Shown here piece by piece: positions 8,345-16,873 of a stretch of DNA of 29,597 bases. The notes below the pieces were generated by a model, which saw only the letters and a program-made list of their open reading frames with translations, made no database searches and was not told the origin of the DNA. The stretch's first letter is position 1, and each line of letters opens with the position of its first letter. The stretch covers positions 1-29,597 of the forward strand of contig JAEZYN010000084.1 of assembly GCA_023419095.1 (NCBI GenBank), read 5' to 3'. Source of the DNA: Bacteroidota bacterium. Its GTDB lineage: Bacteria; Bacteroidota; Bacteroidia; Flavobacteriales; Weeksellaceae. A program made the position numbers and the translations under genes.

Positions 8345-9484
8345 TTACTTCGCAATGCTGCGCGAGATCACGATTTTTTGGATTTCAGAAGTTCCTTCGT
8401 AAATCTGAGTAATTTTGGCGTCACGCATCATTCTTTCCACGTGGTATTCTTTCACGTAACCGTAGCCGCCGTGAATCTGTACCGCTTCCACAGAAGTGTC
8501 CATCGCCACCTGCGAAGCATAGAGTTTCGCCATCGCGCCAATCTCAGAAATATCTTTACCTTCGTCTTTTTCAGTTGCGGCTTTGTAGCAGAGCATTCTG
8601 GCAGCCATTATCTGCGTTGCCATGTCAGCAAGTTTAAATGCAATTGCCTGGTGATTGATGATTTCGGTTTTAAATGCTTTACGGGTTTTGGCATATTTTA
8701 AGGCAAGTTCGTAAGCTCCGGAAGCGATTCCTAGCGCCTGTGAAGCGATACCGATACGGCCGCCGTTCAAAACCGCCATTGCAAAATTAAACCCAAATCC
8801 GTCCTCACCGATTCGGTTTTCTTTCGGAACTTTCACATCCGTGAACAGCAAAGAATGCGTGTCACTGCCGCGGATACCGAGTTTGTCTTCTTTAGGACCG
8901 ATATCGAATCCTGCCCAGCCACGTTCTACGATGAATGCGTTGATTCCTTTGTGTTTTTTCTCAGGATCAGTCTGCGCGATTACGATGTAGTAAGTTGCAT
9001 TTCCACCGTTGGTGATCCAGTTTTTGGTTCCGTTCAGAAGGTAATGGTCGCCCATATCTACTGCCGTGGTCTTCTGTGATGTCGCATCAGATCCGGCTTC
9101 CGGCTCAGAAAGTGCAAAAGCGCCGATCACTTCGCCACTTGCAAGTGGTTTCAGGTATTTCATTTTTTGCTCTTCGCTCGCGAATTTTTCGAGGCCTGCG
9201 CAAACGAGTGAGTTGTTTACCGACATCACTACCGCTGCGGACGCATCTACCTTGGCAATTTCTTCTATTGCAAGCACATAGGAAACACTGTCCATTCCGG
9301 CACCGCCATATTTAGGATCCACCATCATCCCGAGGAAGCCCATTTCCCCCATTTTCTTCACCTGTTCATGTGGAAATTTCTGCTCATTGTCTCTTTCTAT
9401 CACGCCCGGAAGAAGTTCCGATTGCGCAAAATCCCTTGCAGCCTGCTGAATCATCAGCTGTTCTTCGGATAAATTAAAGTCCAT
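8345..9484 (-). CDS. Acyl-CoA dehydrogenase (short-chain/butyryl type)
   Basis: FAD enzyme that makes trans-2-enoyl-CoA from acyl-CoA in the first step of beta-oxidation. All three domains are present: N-terminal helical (FNLSEEQLMIQQAARDFAQ), the central beta domain with AFALSEPEAGSDATSQKTTA and KNWITNGG, and C-terminal helical with VQIHGGYGY and MMRDAKITQIYEGTSEIQ. The catalytic base is Glu363 in YEGTSEIQ, the position used by short- and medium-chain enzymes. The 379-aa length is standard. It diverges from the acyl-CoA ligase gene, with a palindrome between, suggesting shared control of fatty-acid degradation. Downstream is the small membrane protein. Substrate chain length is inferred only from overall likeness to butyryl-CoA dehydrogenases. 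Confidence 0.95.
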   Translation of the reverse strand: MDFNLSEEQLMIQQAARDFAQSELLPGVIERDNEQKFPHEQVKKMGEMGFLGMMVDPKYGGAGMDSVSYVLAIEEIAKVDASAAVVMSVNNSLVCAGLEKFASEEQKMKYLKPLASGEVIGAFALSEPEAGSDATSQKTTAVDMGDHYLLNGTKNWITNGGNATYYIVIAQTDPEKKHKGINAFIVERGWAGFDIGPKEDKLGIRGSDTHSLLFTDVKVPKENRIGEDGFGFNFAMAVLNGGRIGIASQALGIASGAYELALKYAKTRKAFKTEIINHQAIAFKLADMATQIMAARMLCYKAATEKDEGKDISEIGAMAKLYASQVAMDTSVEAVQIHGGYGYVKEYHVERMMRDAKITQIYEGTSEIQKIVISRSIAK

Positions 9485-9608
9485 AAATCTTAAAATTGTT
9501 TGCCCGTAAAGCTACAATTTTTCTAAAAAAATATAAAATAAACCTCAGATATTAAAAAATCCGTGAGAAATTATTTAAATAACGCGCAACTACATAATAT
9601 TTCATTGA

Positions 9609-9622
9609 ATTCTGTACAGAAT
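9609..9622. promoter_or_regulatory. Perfect 14-bp palindrome, candidate operator
   Basis: ATTCTGTACAGAAT equals its own reverse complement. It lies in the divergent gap between the acyl-CoA dehydrogenase and the acyl-CoA ligase, about 38 bp before the ligase -33 element. TTCATT and AATGAA extend a partly overlapping dyad. A role as a regulator site for fatty-acid genes is inference. Confidence 0.45.
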
Positions 9623-9659
9623 GAAAGGCAACAAATCTTTTTTGCTGTTTAAAATAAAA

Positions 9660-9692
9660 TTGATATTTTTACCACTAACCCGATATTTTTTG
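9660..9692 (+). promoter_or_regulatory. Promoter of acyl-CoA ligase gene
   Basis: TTG at 9660-9662, 21 bases, then TATTTTTTG at 9684-9692. This resembles TTTG/TAnnTTTG with one extra T in the -7 box. The ATG is 30 bases downstream. Confidence 0.45.
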
Positions 9693-9721
9693 CACGGGAT
9701 TACTTGACTAAAAAATATAAG

Positions 9722-11500
9722 ATGACGATAAAACGAATTTTCGATTTTCCACAACATGCCCTGGAAAACTATCCTCGCGAGGATATGTTTGTTACTAAAT
9801 ATAACGGCAAGTGGGAAAAAACCTCGACGCAGGAATTTCACAACATGGCCAATAAAGTTTCGCGCGGCCTGCTGAAATTAGGCATCAGACCCGGCGACAA
9901 AATTGCGCTCATTACCACCGCAACCCGTACGGAATGGGCGGTAATGGATATGGGAATTTCGCAGATCGGTGCAGTTTCTGTTCCGGTGTACCCTACTATT
10001 TCGGCTGAAGATTACGATTTTATCTTTAACAATGCAGAAGTAGAGTACTGCTTCGTTTCAGACCGTGACCTGCTTGATAAGGTATTGAAAATCAAAGCCA
10101 ATGTATCTTCTCTTAAAGGAATTTTTACGTTTGACCAGATAGAAGGCGCGGCCAACTGGCATGAAGTCCTTGATCTTGGTAGAGACGACAGTATGCAGAG
10201 CGAAGTAGATGACTTGGCGAACAGCATTAATTCCGAAGACCTCGCCACGATAATTTATACGTCGGGAACTACCGGAAAACCAAAAGGCGTGATGCTGACG
10301 CACCATAATATTGTATCAAATGTTCTTGCGTCCAACCCTAGAATTCCAAGAATAAAAGGACTTGAGTACAAGGATATAAAAATCCTGAGCTTCCTGCCGA
10401 TCTGCCATATTTTCGAGCGGATGCTCTTTTATCTTTATCAGTACAATGGCTACTCTATTTCATTTGCGGAAAGCATTGAAAAGATGGGCGAAAACATCAA
10501 AGAGGTACAGCCGCACATTATGTCAGTGGTTCCACGTCTTGTGGAGAAAGTATACGACAAAATTTACGATAAAGGTACCAGCGCGGGCGGTCTGAAATCT
10601 AAAATATTCCTTTGGGCACTCGGCGTGAACAAAGCGAAACAACAGATCGGAAAACCTTCCGGGCTTAAGGAAATCATCGCCGACAAACTCGTCTTTAAAA
10701 AATGGCGCGAAGGTCTTGGCGGTAATATTATTACATTGGTTTCGGGTTCCGCAGCCCTTCAGCCACGACTCAACAGAATGTTCCAGAATGCAGGAATACC
10801 GATTCTTGAAGGTTACGGACTTACGGAAACATCGCCTGTGATTTCGGTGAACAGTTTTGGTAAAATAAAAGTCGGCACTGTGGGACATGTGCTTGAAAAC
10901 CTTGAAGTAAAAATTCAGGAAGATGGAGAAATCACTGTAAAAGGGCCATCTGTTTTTAAGGGTTATTTTAAAAATGAAGAACAGACGAAAGAGGCTTTCA
11001 CTGAAGACGGTTTCTTTAAAACCGGCGACATCGGCCACATCGATGATGAAGGATATTTACATATTACCGACCGCAAAAAAGAGATGTTTAAAACTTCCGG
11101 CGGCAAATACATCGCTCCGCAGGTAATCGAAAACCAAGCAAAAGCTTCGAAATTCATCGAGCAGATTATGGTACTAGGCGATGGCGAAAAGATGGCCTGT
11201 GCATTTGTACAGCCCGACTTCAATTTTGCGGGGCACTGGGCTGAAAGAAAAGGCCACAATATCGGTACCACGCCGGCGGAGATGGCTGCAAGTACAGAAC
11301 TTAAAGAAAGAATAGCTAAAGAAATCGATTACCTCAATACCAAACTCGGAAACTGGGAGCAGATCAAAAAATTCGAGCTTACACCTGAAGCATGGACGAT
11401 TGAGCAGGGAGTTCTTACGCCAACACTTAAACTTAAGCGGAAAGCATTAAAAGAGCGGTACATAAAACTCTACAACAAAATGTACGGCCACGAAGGCTAA
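9722..11500 (+). CDS. Long-chain fatty-acid--CoA ligase (AMP-binding)
   Basis: Activates long-chain fatty acids to acyl-CoA through an acyl-adenylate, feeding beta-oxidation or lipid synthesis. The AMP-binding P-loop-like motif YTSGTTGKPKG lies near residue 180, the GYGLTETSPV motif near residue 365, and the hinge/C-terminal motifs TGDIGHIDDEGYLHITDRKKEMFKTSGGK near residue 440, with the closing ligase Lys region LKLKRKAL at the end. The shape is that of FadD/ACSL-type enzymes of about 600 aa. I start at ATG 9722 (MTIKRIFDF; 592 aa); the TTG at 9704 only adds six residues. It is divergent from an acyl-CoA dehydrogenase and followed by its own terminator. Confidence 0.95.
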   Translation: MTIKRIFDFPQHALENYPREDMFVTKYNGKWEKTSTQEFHNMANKVSRGLLKLGIRPGDKIALITTATRTEWAVMDMGISQIGAVSVPVYPTISAEDYDFIFNNAEVEYCFVSDRDLLDKVLKIKANVSSLKGIFTFDQIEGAANWHEVLDLGRDDSMQSEVDDLANSINSEDLATIIYTSGTTGKPKGVMLTHHNIVSNVLASNPRIPRIKGLEYKDIKILSFLPICHIFERMLFYLYQYNGYSISFAESIEKMGENIKEVQPHIMSVVPRLVEKVYDKIYDKGTSAGGLKSKIFLWALGVNKAKQQIGKPSGLKEIIADKLVFKKWREGLGGNIITLVSGSAALQPRLNRMFQNAGIPILEGYGLTETSPVISVNSFGKIKVGTVGHVLENLEVKIQEDGEITVKGPSVFKGYFKNEEQTKEAFTEDGFFKTGDIGHIDDEGYLHITDRKKEMFKTSGGKYIAPQVIENQAKASKFIEQIMVLGDGEKMACAFVQPDFNFAGHWAERKGHNIGTTPAEMAASTELKERIAKEIDYLNTKLGNWEQIKKFELTPEAWTIEQGVLTPTLKLKRKALKERYIKLYNKMYGHEG

Positions 11501-11505
11501 AATGT

Positions 11506-11535
11506 AAAACACGGTTTCTTGCCGTGTTTTTTTTT
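11506..11535 (+). terminator. Intrinsic terminator after acyl-CoA ligase gene
   Basis: AAAACACGG (11506-11514) and CCGTGTTTT (11522-11530) are perfect arms around a 7-nt loop, continuing into a T run. Confidence 0.9.
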
Positions 11536-11582
11536 GTTTTAATATTTAGCGGCGCGAGTTGAGATTAAGAATTAAATTCATC

Positions 11583-11692
11583 GGTCTTGCGACTGCCTTT
11601 TTTTTGAAATTAATAGCCGAATACCATTCACGGCTATAAGTAATTCGTACCACAAGTGCATTCATTGCTAACACGTTTTCAGAGTCGCAAAC
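11583..11692. repeat. Nested inverted repeats upstream of the stress-protein gene
   Basis: Outer arms TTGCGACT (11587-11594) and AGTCGCAA (11683-11690) are perfect 8-mers, with GGT/ACC nearly extending them. They enclose inner perfect arms ATAGCCG (11613-11619) and CGGCTAT (11631-11637). The whole element lies just upstream of the -7 box at 11695, so it is a candidate operator cluster or structured element, not a leader. Confidence 0.4.
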
Positions 11693-11694
11693 CT

Positions 11695-11702
11695 TAATTT
11701 TG
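11695..11702 (+). promoter_or_regulatory. -7 box of universal stress protein operon
   Basis: TAATTTTG, an exact TAnnTTTG match. The predicted transcript start is about 11706, so the ATG at 11708 would be nearly leaderless and the ATG at 11723 would have a leader of about 17 nt. Confidence 0.55.
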
Positions 11703-11722
11703 CAGCCATGAAATCATATGCA

Positions 11723-12631
11723 ATGACAACATCACCCATAAAGAAAATTCTGGCACCTATTGATTTTTCAGTAAAAAGCGAAAATGCCACACGCGCCGCC
11801 GTGCAAATGGCTGTGCGTCACCGTGCCAAAATTGTCCTGATCCATGTTGTGAACTCATATTTTATAACCGACCGTGCGGGCCGCCAAATTCTGGGCGGCG
11901 ACAGCATCACGCAGGACATCGATGCCGCGACGAGAAAGCTTGAAGGGTTTCGCGATATTCTAAAACAGCGTCATCCGAATCTTAAGATAGAAACTATTGT
12001 AAAAACTGGCCTCGTATCAGATACGATCGCTGATATGGTGAATGAGTCCAATACAGATCTTGTGGTTATCGGTACAGCCGGTCACCAGAAACTCAAACAG
12101 GCTTTATTGGGTTCCAACTCTTATACGATGCTGACGAGACTTAACTGTTCCGTAATGCTCGTACCCGAGGAATTTAACAAAACTTCATTCAATCACATCC
12201 TGTTTCCGGTGCGGACGCTGAGTCATCTGCGCACCAAACTGCGCCTGGCTATCGCGATCGCCAACCGAAACAACGGAATCATCAATCTGTCGGGCATCGG
12301 CAACAGCACTAATTTCCCAAAACTACGGCGAGAGTTTTTACTACTCAAGAGATCGCTGAAGAACCGAGCACAGCGTTTTCATTCTGAACTTGTTCTGACC
12401 GATGATAATGCCGAAACCATTTCGAAACTGTCGAACGAGAAACCATGTGATATCGTGATGCTGAATTATGAAGACGAAATGAAGTGGAAGTCACTTTTCG
12501 CGGAGAATTTCTTCAAGAAAATCATTAACAATACCCACAGTGCCCTACTTTTTATTAAACCTAAAAATACGGTGACGATCGAGCAGGCCTCATTTTCAGG
12601 CTACGATCTCACCATGCCCATTCCGGGCTAA
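11723..12631 (+). CDS. Universal stress protein, tandem UspA domains
   Basis: Two UspA folds in one chain. The first (about residues 5-145) begins KKILAPIDFS and has the ATP-binding pattern G-2x-G-9x-GS, visible as GTAG, nine residues, then GS. The second (about 150-290) starts FNHILFPVRTL, lacks that glycine pattern and is presumably degenerate. Tandem forms of about 280-300 aa are common in Bacteroidota and are linked to stress, adhesion or growth arrest in other bacteria. I place the start at the ATG at 11723 (MTTSPIKK) because of the -7 box; ATG 11708 would add five residues and cannot be excluded. GNAT and racemase-like genes follow with gaps of 6 and 2 bases, so the three are probably one operon. 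Confidence 0.9.
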   Translation: MTTSPIKKILAPIDFSVKSENATRAAVQMAVRHRAKIVLIHVVNSYFITDRAGRQILGGDSITQDIDAATRKLEGFRDILKQRHPNLKIETIVKTGLVSDTIADMVNESNTDLVVIGTAGHQKLKQALLGSNSYTMLTRLNCSVMLVPEEFNKTSFNHILFPVRTLSHLRTKLRLAIAIANRNNGIINLSGIGNSTNFPKLRREFLLLKRSLKNRAQRFHSELVLTDDNAETISKLSNEKPCDIVMLNYEDEMKWKSLFAENFFKKIINNTHSALLFIKPKNTVTIEQASFSGYDLTMPIPG

Positions 12632-12637
12632 TCTGCT

Positions 12638-13078
12638 ATGACTACCTATAACATTTATACCGAAGAAAATAACGCAACTGTTTCCGAACTGGAGAAAATC
12701 CGTGACTTTCTGCACCTGCATCTGGAGCAGTACGGCGACAGCAAAACCGACATTGAAAAATCCCTGCATTATGCAATGGGCAAAAACGGAAAACCCGGCG
12801 GCCATGTGATCGTCGCTGTTCACGAAAATGAAATGGCAGGCGCGGTGGTTGTAAACAAAACCGGCATGGAAGGATTTATTCCTGAAAACATCCTGGTATA
12901 TATCGCTACCGACCGCAGCAAAAGGGGAACCGGCATTGGCAAAGCTTTAATGCAGGAGGCCATCCAACGCAGCCAGGGCGATATTGCACTGCACTGCGAA
13001 CCCGATAATCCTGCCAAAAACCTGTATACGAAACTGGGTTTCACCAGTAAATACCTCGAAATGAGGTTAAAAAAATAA
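12638..13078 (+). CDS. GNAT family N-acetyltransferase
   Basis: 146 aa, a single GNAT domain. Motif A, which binds acetyl-CoA pyrophosphate, is visible as RSKRGTGIGKALMQEA (R/Q-x-x-G-x-G/A), preceded by the strand ILVYIATD and followed by CEPDNPAKNLYTKLGF, the usual motif B (an N-x-x-A-x-x-L-Y-x-K-x-G-F run). The N-terminal 40 residues are helical and acidic. The substrate cannot be told from sequence. It lies 6 bases after the stress-protein gene and 2 bases before the PLP enzyme, so translation is likely coupled; a shared amino-acid substrate with that enzyme is a reasonable guess. Confidence 0.9.
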   Translation: MTTYNIYTEENNATVSELEKIRDFLHLHLEQYGDSKTDIEKSLHYAMGKNGKPGGHVIVAVHENEMAGAVVVNKTGMEGFIPENILVYIATDRSKRGTGIGKALMQEAIQRSQGDIALHCEPDNPAKNLYTKLGFTSKYLEMRLKK

Positions 13079-13080
13079 TC

Positions 13081-14196
13081 ATGTCTTATATAACACTTAA
13101 TTCTGCCAAACTATACCATAACTATACTTTCCTCGACGAGCTGTTCAGCAACCACCACATCGACTGGGCTATTGTAGCCAAACTGCTGTGTGGAAACGAG
13201 AAATTCCTCAAGGTACTGCTTCGGATGTCTGAAAAAGAAATCTGTGATTCGCGGCTGAGCAACCTTAAAACCATTAAAAAAATATCACCTGATACGAAAA
13301 CCATTTATATTAAACCACCCGCACGCCGTCTCGCAGGCAGCATTGTAGAATATGCAGATGTAAGTTTCAATACGGAACTTGAAACCCTCCGCGCACTTTC
13401 GGAAGAAGCGGTGCAGCAGGATAAAATTCATCGTGTGGTGCTGATGGTGGAGATGGGCGAACTTCGCGAAGGCATCCTGCTCCAGGATCTGATGGAGTTT
13501 TATGAAGAAGCCCTGCAGCTCGCCAATATCAAGATCGTAGGTCTTGGAACCAATCTCTGCTGCCTAAACGGAATTCTTCCTGACGAAAAAAAATTGCTGA
13601 CTTTAACATGGTGCAGATCAATCCTTGAAGAAAAATTTGGCGAGAAAATCCCGTATATCTCTGGTGGTTCATCGGTAACAGTTCCGTTAATTTACCGCAA
13701 TCAGGTGCCTGAAGGCATTAATCATTTCCGGGTGGGCGAAACTTTGTTTTTCGGGACGGATGTGTATGCTGACGGTTATATTCATGGCATGTATCGTGAA
13801 GTGTTTACATTAAGTGCGGAGGTGATCGAACTTTCAGAGAAACCGCGCTTGCCGACAGGTACGGCGGGAACCAACCTGACGGGCGATACACCGAAATTTG
13901 ATCAGTCACAGAGCAATCAGACTTCGGTGCGTGCTATTGTAGATGTCGGGCTGCTGGATATCGACTCCAAAAATATTACGCCAATGCTACCGGATATTAA
14001 GGTTATCGGCGCAAGCTCAGATATGCTTATCCTCGATCTTGGGGATAACGAACGCGGACTTAAAGCCGGCGATACGGTGGAATTCAGCATGAATTATATG
14101 GCTGTCCTTCGCGCAATGAATTCAGATTATGTAGACAAAAAAGTCGTGAATGTCCTTACCAGCGCAGCACTTAGCCTTACTGAGCATTCAAATTGA
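13081..14196 (+). CDS. Alanine/ornithine racemase-like PLP enzyme (fold type III)
   Basis: 371 aa, PLP-dependent TIM barrel plus C-terminal beta domain. The likely Schiff-base lysine is Lys34 in AIVAKLLCGN, as in ornithine racemase (Orr)-type proteins, where the Lys sits unusually near the N-terminus. Other family features are RLSNLKTIK, MVEMGELREGI (the xxDxGxxR-like strand), GLGTNLCC, SGGSSVTVP and HFRVGETLFFGTDVYADG, which should hold the phosphate-binding part. A Gly/Thr-rich insertion lies near residues 258-280. The family racemises ornithine, alanine or other amino acids; the substrate is undetermined here. The start is 2 bases after the GNAT gene. It is not the main peptidoglycan Alr, whose residues differ. 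Confidence 0.88.
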   Translation: MSYITLNSAKLYHNYTFLDELFSNHHIDWAIVAKLLCGNEKFLKVLLRMSEKEICDSRLSNLKTIKKISPDTKTIYIKPPARRLAGSIVEYADVSFNTELETLRALSEEAVQQDKIHRVVLMVEMGELREGILLQDLMEFYEEALQLANIKIVGLGTNLCCLNGILPDEKKLLTLTWCRSILEEKFGEKIPYISGGSSVTVPLIYRNQVPEGINHFRVGETLFFGTDVYADGYIHGMYREVFTLSAEVIELSEKPRLPTGTAGTNLTGDTPKFDQSQSNQTSVRAIVDVGLLDIDSKNITPMLPDIKVIGASSDMLILDLGDNERGLKAGDTVEFSMNYMAVLRAMNSDYVDKKVVNVLTSAALSLTEHSN

Positions 14197-14272
14197 AATT
14201 ATTATCTTTACGGATAACGCGCTGCTCTGCGTGTAAAAATTAACGTATAAGCCGTCACAAACCGCCAAAATC

Positions 14273-15172
14273 ATGTTAAGTAATCAAACTGTAGAATCCG
14301 TTACGATACGAAACCTGAAAGGCTTAAGATCACTTGACGATGATTTTACAGTGGCTGAAATCCCGCGTTCTGCTCCCGTGTTTAAAGCGGGCGTTCCGTA
14401 CCGGAGTAAATTTTACGCGCTGTTGATAGGTGAAACAGGAACGGCAGAAATACTGATCGACCATACTCCGTACAAGATCACCTGTGGACATGTGATCTTC
14501 ATTAACTACAATCAGATTTTCAATTTCACTGAAGGCGGCAATTTCTCAGCACGCCTGGTCTTGTTCACCAGATCTTTCTACAACAGGATCTACACGGGAA
14601 ACCGCAAAATCAAGAATGACACTGCATTTTCGGGACTTTCAACCGAGGCAAGGTTTAACAAAACCGAATTTGCGGGATTTCTGCATACTATCACAGATAT
14701 TCAAACCGAATTCCAGAAAGATGAAACACTGAGTCGTGAAATGATTTGCCTGCTGCTGAAAACCGCGATGCTTAAATACATCCGGTGCACGGGAGGCGGT
14801 GGCTATACAGGGTTTCGGGCAAGCCGTACACTTTCCTATATTGAGGACTTCAAAAGTCTGGTCAACACTCATTTCAAAGAACTGAAACGAACTTCCGATT
14901 ACGCCGCCAAACTTAATATCACACCGAATTACCTCAACACCATCGTAAAAGACAAAGCAGATATGTCAGCCGAGCAGTACATCCGCCACCGCGTGGTTCT
15001 CGAAGCTGAGCGGCTGCTGCTGAACACACCCCTGTCTGTAACTGAAATTTCGTACGAGCTCGGCTTTTCAGACAAATCTCATTTTGGGAAATACTTCCGC
15101 AAAACTACCGGCGAAAGCCCGGCCCGCTTCCGACAGAAGATTATGGCAGAAAATTCCGACGGTGAGAATTGA
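14273..15172 (+). CDS. AraC family transcriptional regulator
   Basis: 299 aa. The N-terminal ~180 residues are a cupin-like sensing domain (SKFYALLIGETGTAEILIDHTPYKI then GHVIFINYNQ). The C-terminal ~100 residues carry the two helix-turn-helix motifs: YAAKLNITPNYLNTIVKDK and LSVTEISYELGFSDKSHFGKYFRK, ending TGESPARFRQK, the family signature. It follows the racemase-like gene by 76 bases, with TATCTTTA at 14203-14210 as a possible weak -7 box, and precedes sulP, which has its own strong promoter. Its target genes are unknown; either neighbour is possible. Confidence 0.93.
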   Translation: MLSNQTVESVTIRNLKGLRSLDDDFTVAEIPRSAPVFKAGVPYRSKFYALLIGETGTAEILIDHTPYKITCGHVIFINYNQIFNFTEGGNFSARLVLFTRSFYNRIYTGNRKIKNDTAFSGLSTEARFNKTEFAGFLHTITDIQTEFQKDETLSREMICLLLKTAMLKYIRCTGGGGYTGFRASRTLSYIEDFKSLVNTHFKELKRTSDYAAKLNITPNYLNTIVKDKADMSAEQYIRHRVVLEAERLLLNTPLSVTEISYELGFSDKSHFGKYFRKTTGESPARFRQKIMAENSDGEN

Positions 15173-15221
15173 TACGTTTCCGAAGGTTGTCTTTTAGAAA
15201 ACACTGTTGACAGATCCGTGC

Positions 15222-15251
15222 TTGCGTATTTTAGGCAATGTCCTACTTTTG
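15222..15251 (+). promoter_or_regulatory. Consensus promoter of sulP gene (decides its start)
   Basis: TTG (15222-15224), exactly 19 bases, then TACTTTTG (15244-15251), a textbook TTG-N19-TAnnTTTG Bacteroidota promoter. It lies across the upstream ATG at 15238, so that ATG cannot be the start of a protein made from this promoter. Confidence 0.75.
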
Positions 15252-15261
15252 CAGATTATCT

Positions 15262-16797
15262 ATGAAAGCAGCACTCAACCTTTTCGATTTTTCCCAGAAA
15301 GTAAATTACCGCACCGAAATCCTGGCCGGACTTACCGTGGCGATGACCATGATTCCGGAATCGCTTTCGTTTGCGATACTCGCCGGTTTTCCTCCATTGG
15401 TCGGACTCTACGGTGCTTTCATCATGGGTCTGGTCACAGCCATTTTTGGCGGAAGACCGGGACTAATTTCCGGTGGAGCTGGCGCGACGGTGATTGTTCT
15501 TATAGCACTGATGAAATCTCACGGCCTTGAATATGTTTTCGGCGCGGTTGCACTCGCGGGCGTTATTCAAATTCTGGTCGGCGTATTTAAACTCGGGAAA
15601 TTTGTGCGTTTGGTTCCGCAACCTGTGATGTTCGGTTTTGTAAACGGATTGGCGATCGTGATTTTCATGTCGCAGATCGCGCAGTTTAAAATCTCCAACA
15701 ACGGCCAGACGGAGTGGCTTACAGGAACACCATTTCTGATGATGGCGGGTCTGGTAGCCCTCACGATTGCAATTACTCTGCTGCTTCCGCGTTTCACCAA
15801 AAAAATTCCGGCGTCACTTGTTGCGATCATGGTCGTCTTCGCGTTGGTAATGGTTTTCAACATCGATACGAAACGTGTGGCAGACATTGCGTCGGTAAGC
15901 GGAAGTTTGCCACCCTTCCACATCCCAAATATTCCATTCAACTTCGAAACACTGCAGGTCATTTTTCCGTATGCAGCAATAATGGCGGCGGTAGGTTTAA
16001 CGGAGGGACTTTTAACGCTGAATTTGGTGGATGAAATCACCGGAACAAAAGGCAACAGCAACCGCGAATGTGTTGCGCAAGGCGGCGCTAACATCCTCAA
16101 CGGGTTCTTCTACGGTATGGGCGGTTGCCCGATGATTGCGCAGACTTTGGTAAATCTTTCGGCTGGTTCACGCGCAAGATTATCGGGAATTGTAGCGGCT
16201 TTAACCATTTTACTGATCATTTTAATAGGCGCTCCGGTGATCGGGAAACTGCCAATGGCGGCGTTAACAGGCGTGATGATCATGGTCGCGATCGGGACTT
16301 TCGAATGGGCCAGCTTAAAGGTTTTCAGACGCATGCCAAAATCCGATATTTTTGTAATGATTGTGGTGACGTTAATTACGGTGTTCCTTCACAATTTAGC
16401 GCTGGCGGTTTTAATCGGAGTGATTATTTCCGCGCTTGTTTTCGCTTGGGATAATGCCAAAAGAATCCGCGCCCGAAAGCATGTTGATGAAAATGGCGTA
16501 AAGCATTACGAAATCTACGGTCCACTGTTCTTTGGTTCGGTAACAGGTTTTGCGGAGAAATTTGATGTTGCAGGCGACCCATCGGAAATCGTTATTGATT
16601 TTAAAGACAGCCGCGTGGCGGATATGTCGGCCATCGAAGCGCTCAACGCGATCACGAGCCGTTATAAAAAGGTCGGCAAAACCGTGAGACTTCAGCACCT
16701 CAGCGCCGACTGCATCAACCTTCTTAAAAACGCCGACGCGATTATCGAGGTGAATATCGCGGAAGATCCGGAATATATGGTGAGTGAAACGGAATAG
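15262..16797 (+). CDS. SulP family anion transporter with STAS domain
   Basis: 511 aa from ATG 15262. The N-terminus FDFSQKVNYRTEILAGLTVAM is the conserved SulP entry, followed by TM segments through about residue 400 (for example PPLVGLYGAFIMGL, GRPGLISGGAGATVIVLIAL, and the NRECVAQGGANILNGFFYGMGGCPMIAQT loop). The C-terminal ~100 residues form a STAS domain with VIDFKDSRVADMSAIEALNAI. SulP proteins carry sulfate, bicarbonate or other anions, usually as Na+ or H+ symporters; the substrate here is not fixed by sequence, and no carbonic anhydrase or sulfate-assimilation gene is adjacent. The longer frame from 15238 is excluded by the promoter. No clear terminator follows. Confidence 0.94.
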   Translation: MKAALNLFDFSQKVNYRTEILAGLTVAMTMIPESLSFAILAGFPPLVGLYGAFIMGLVTAIFGGRPGLISGGAGATVIVLIALMKSHGLEYVFGAVALAGVIQILVGVFKLGKFVRLVPQPVMFGFVNGLAIVIFMSQIAQFKISNNGQTEWLTGTPFLMMAGLVALTIAITLLLPRFTKKIPASLVAIMVVFALVMVFNIDTKRVADIASVSGSLPPFHIPNIPFNFETLQVIFPYAAIMAAVGLTEGLLTLNLVDEITGTKGNSNRECVAQGGANILNGFFYGMGGCPMIAQTLVNLSAGSRARLSGIVAALTILLIILIGAPVIGKLPMAALTGVMIMVAIGTFEWASLKVFRRMPKSDIFVMIVVTLITVFLHNLALAVLIGVIISALVFAWDNAKRIRARKHVDENGVKHYEIYGPLFFGSVTGFAEKFDVAGDPSEIVIDFKDSRVADMSAIEALNAITSRYKKVGKTVRLQHLSADCINLLKNADAIIEVNIAEDPEYMVSETE

Positions 16798-16873
16798 CTT
16801 TCATTATCACTTCCAAATAATATTTCCTTTGATGATTTGTAAAGATTTTTGGCTACTTTTAGGGAATCGCTAA

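Noticed and set aside
10523..11038. 171-codon frame antisense to the acyl-CoA ligase
   Set aside because: Shadow frame with no family signature or upstream signals.
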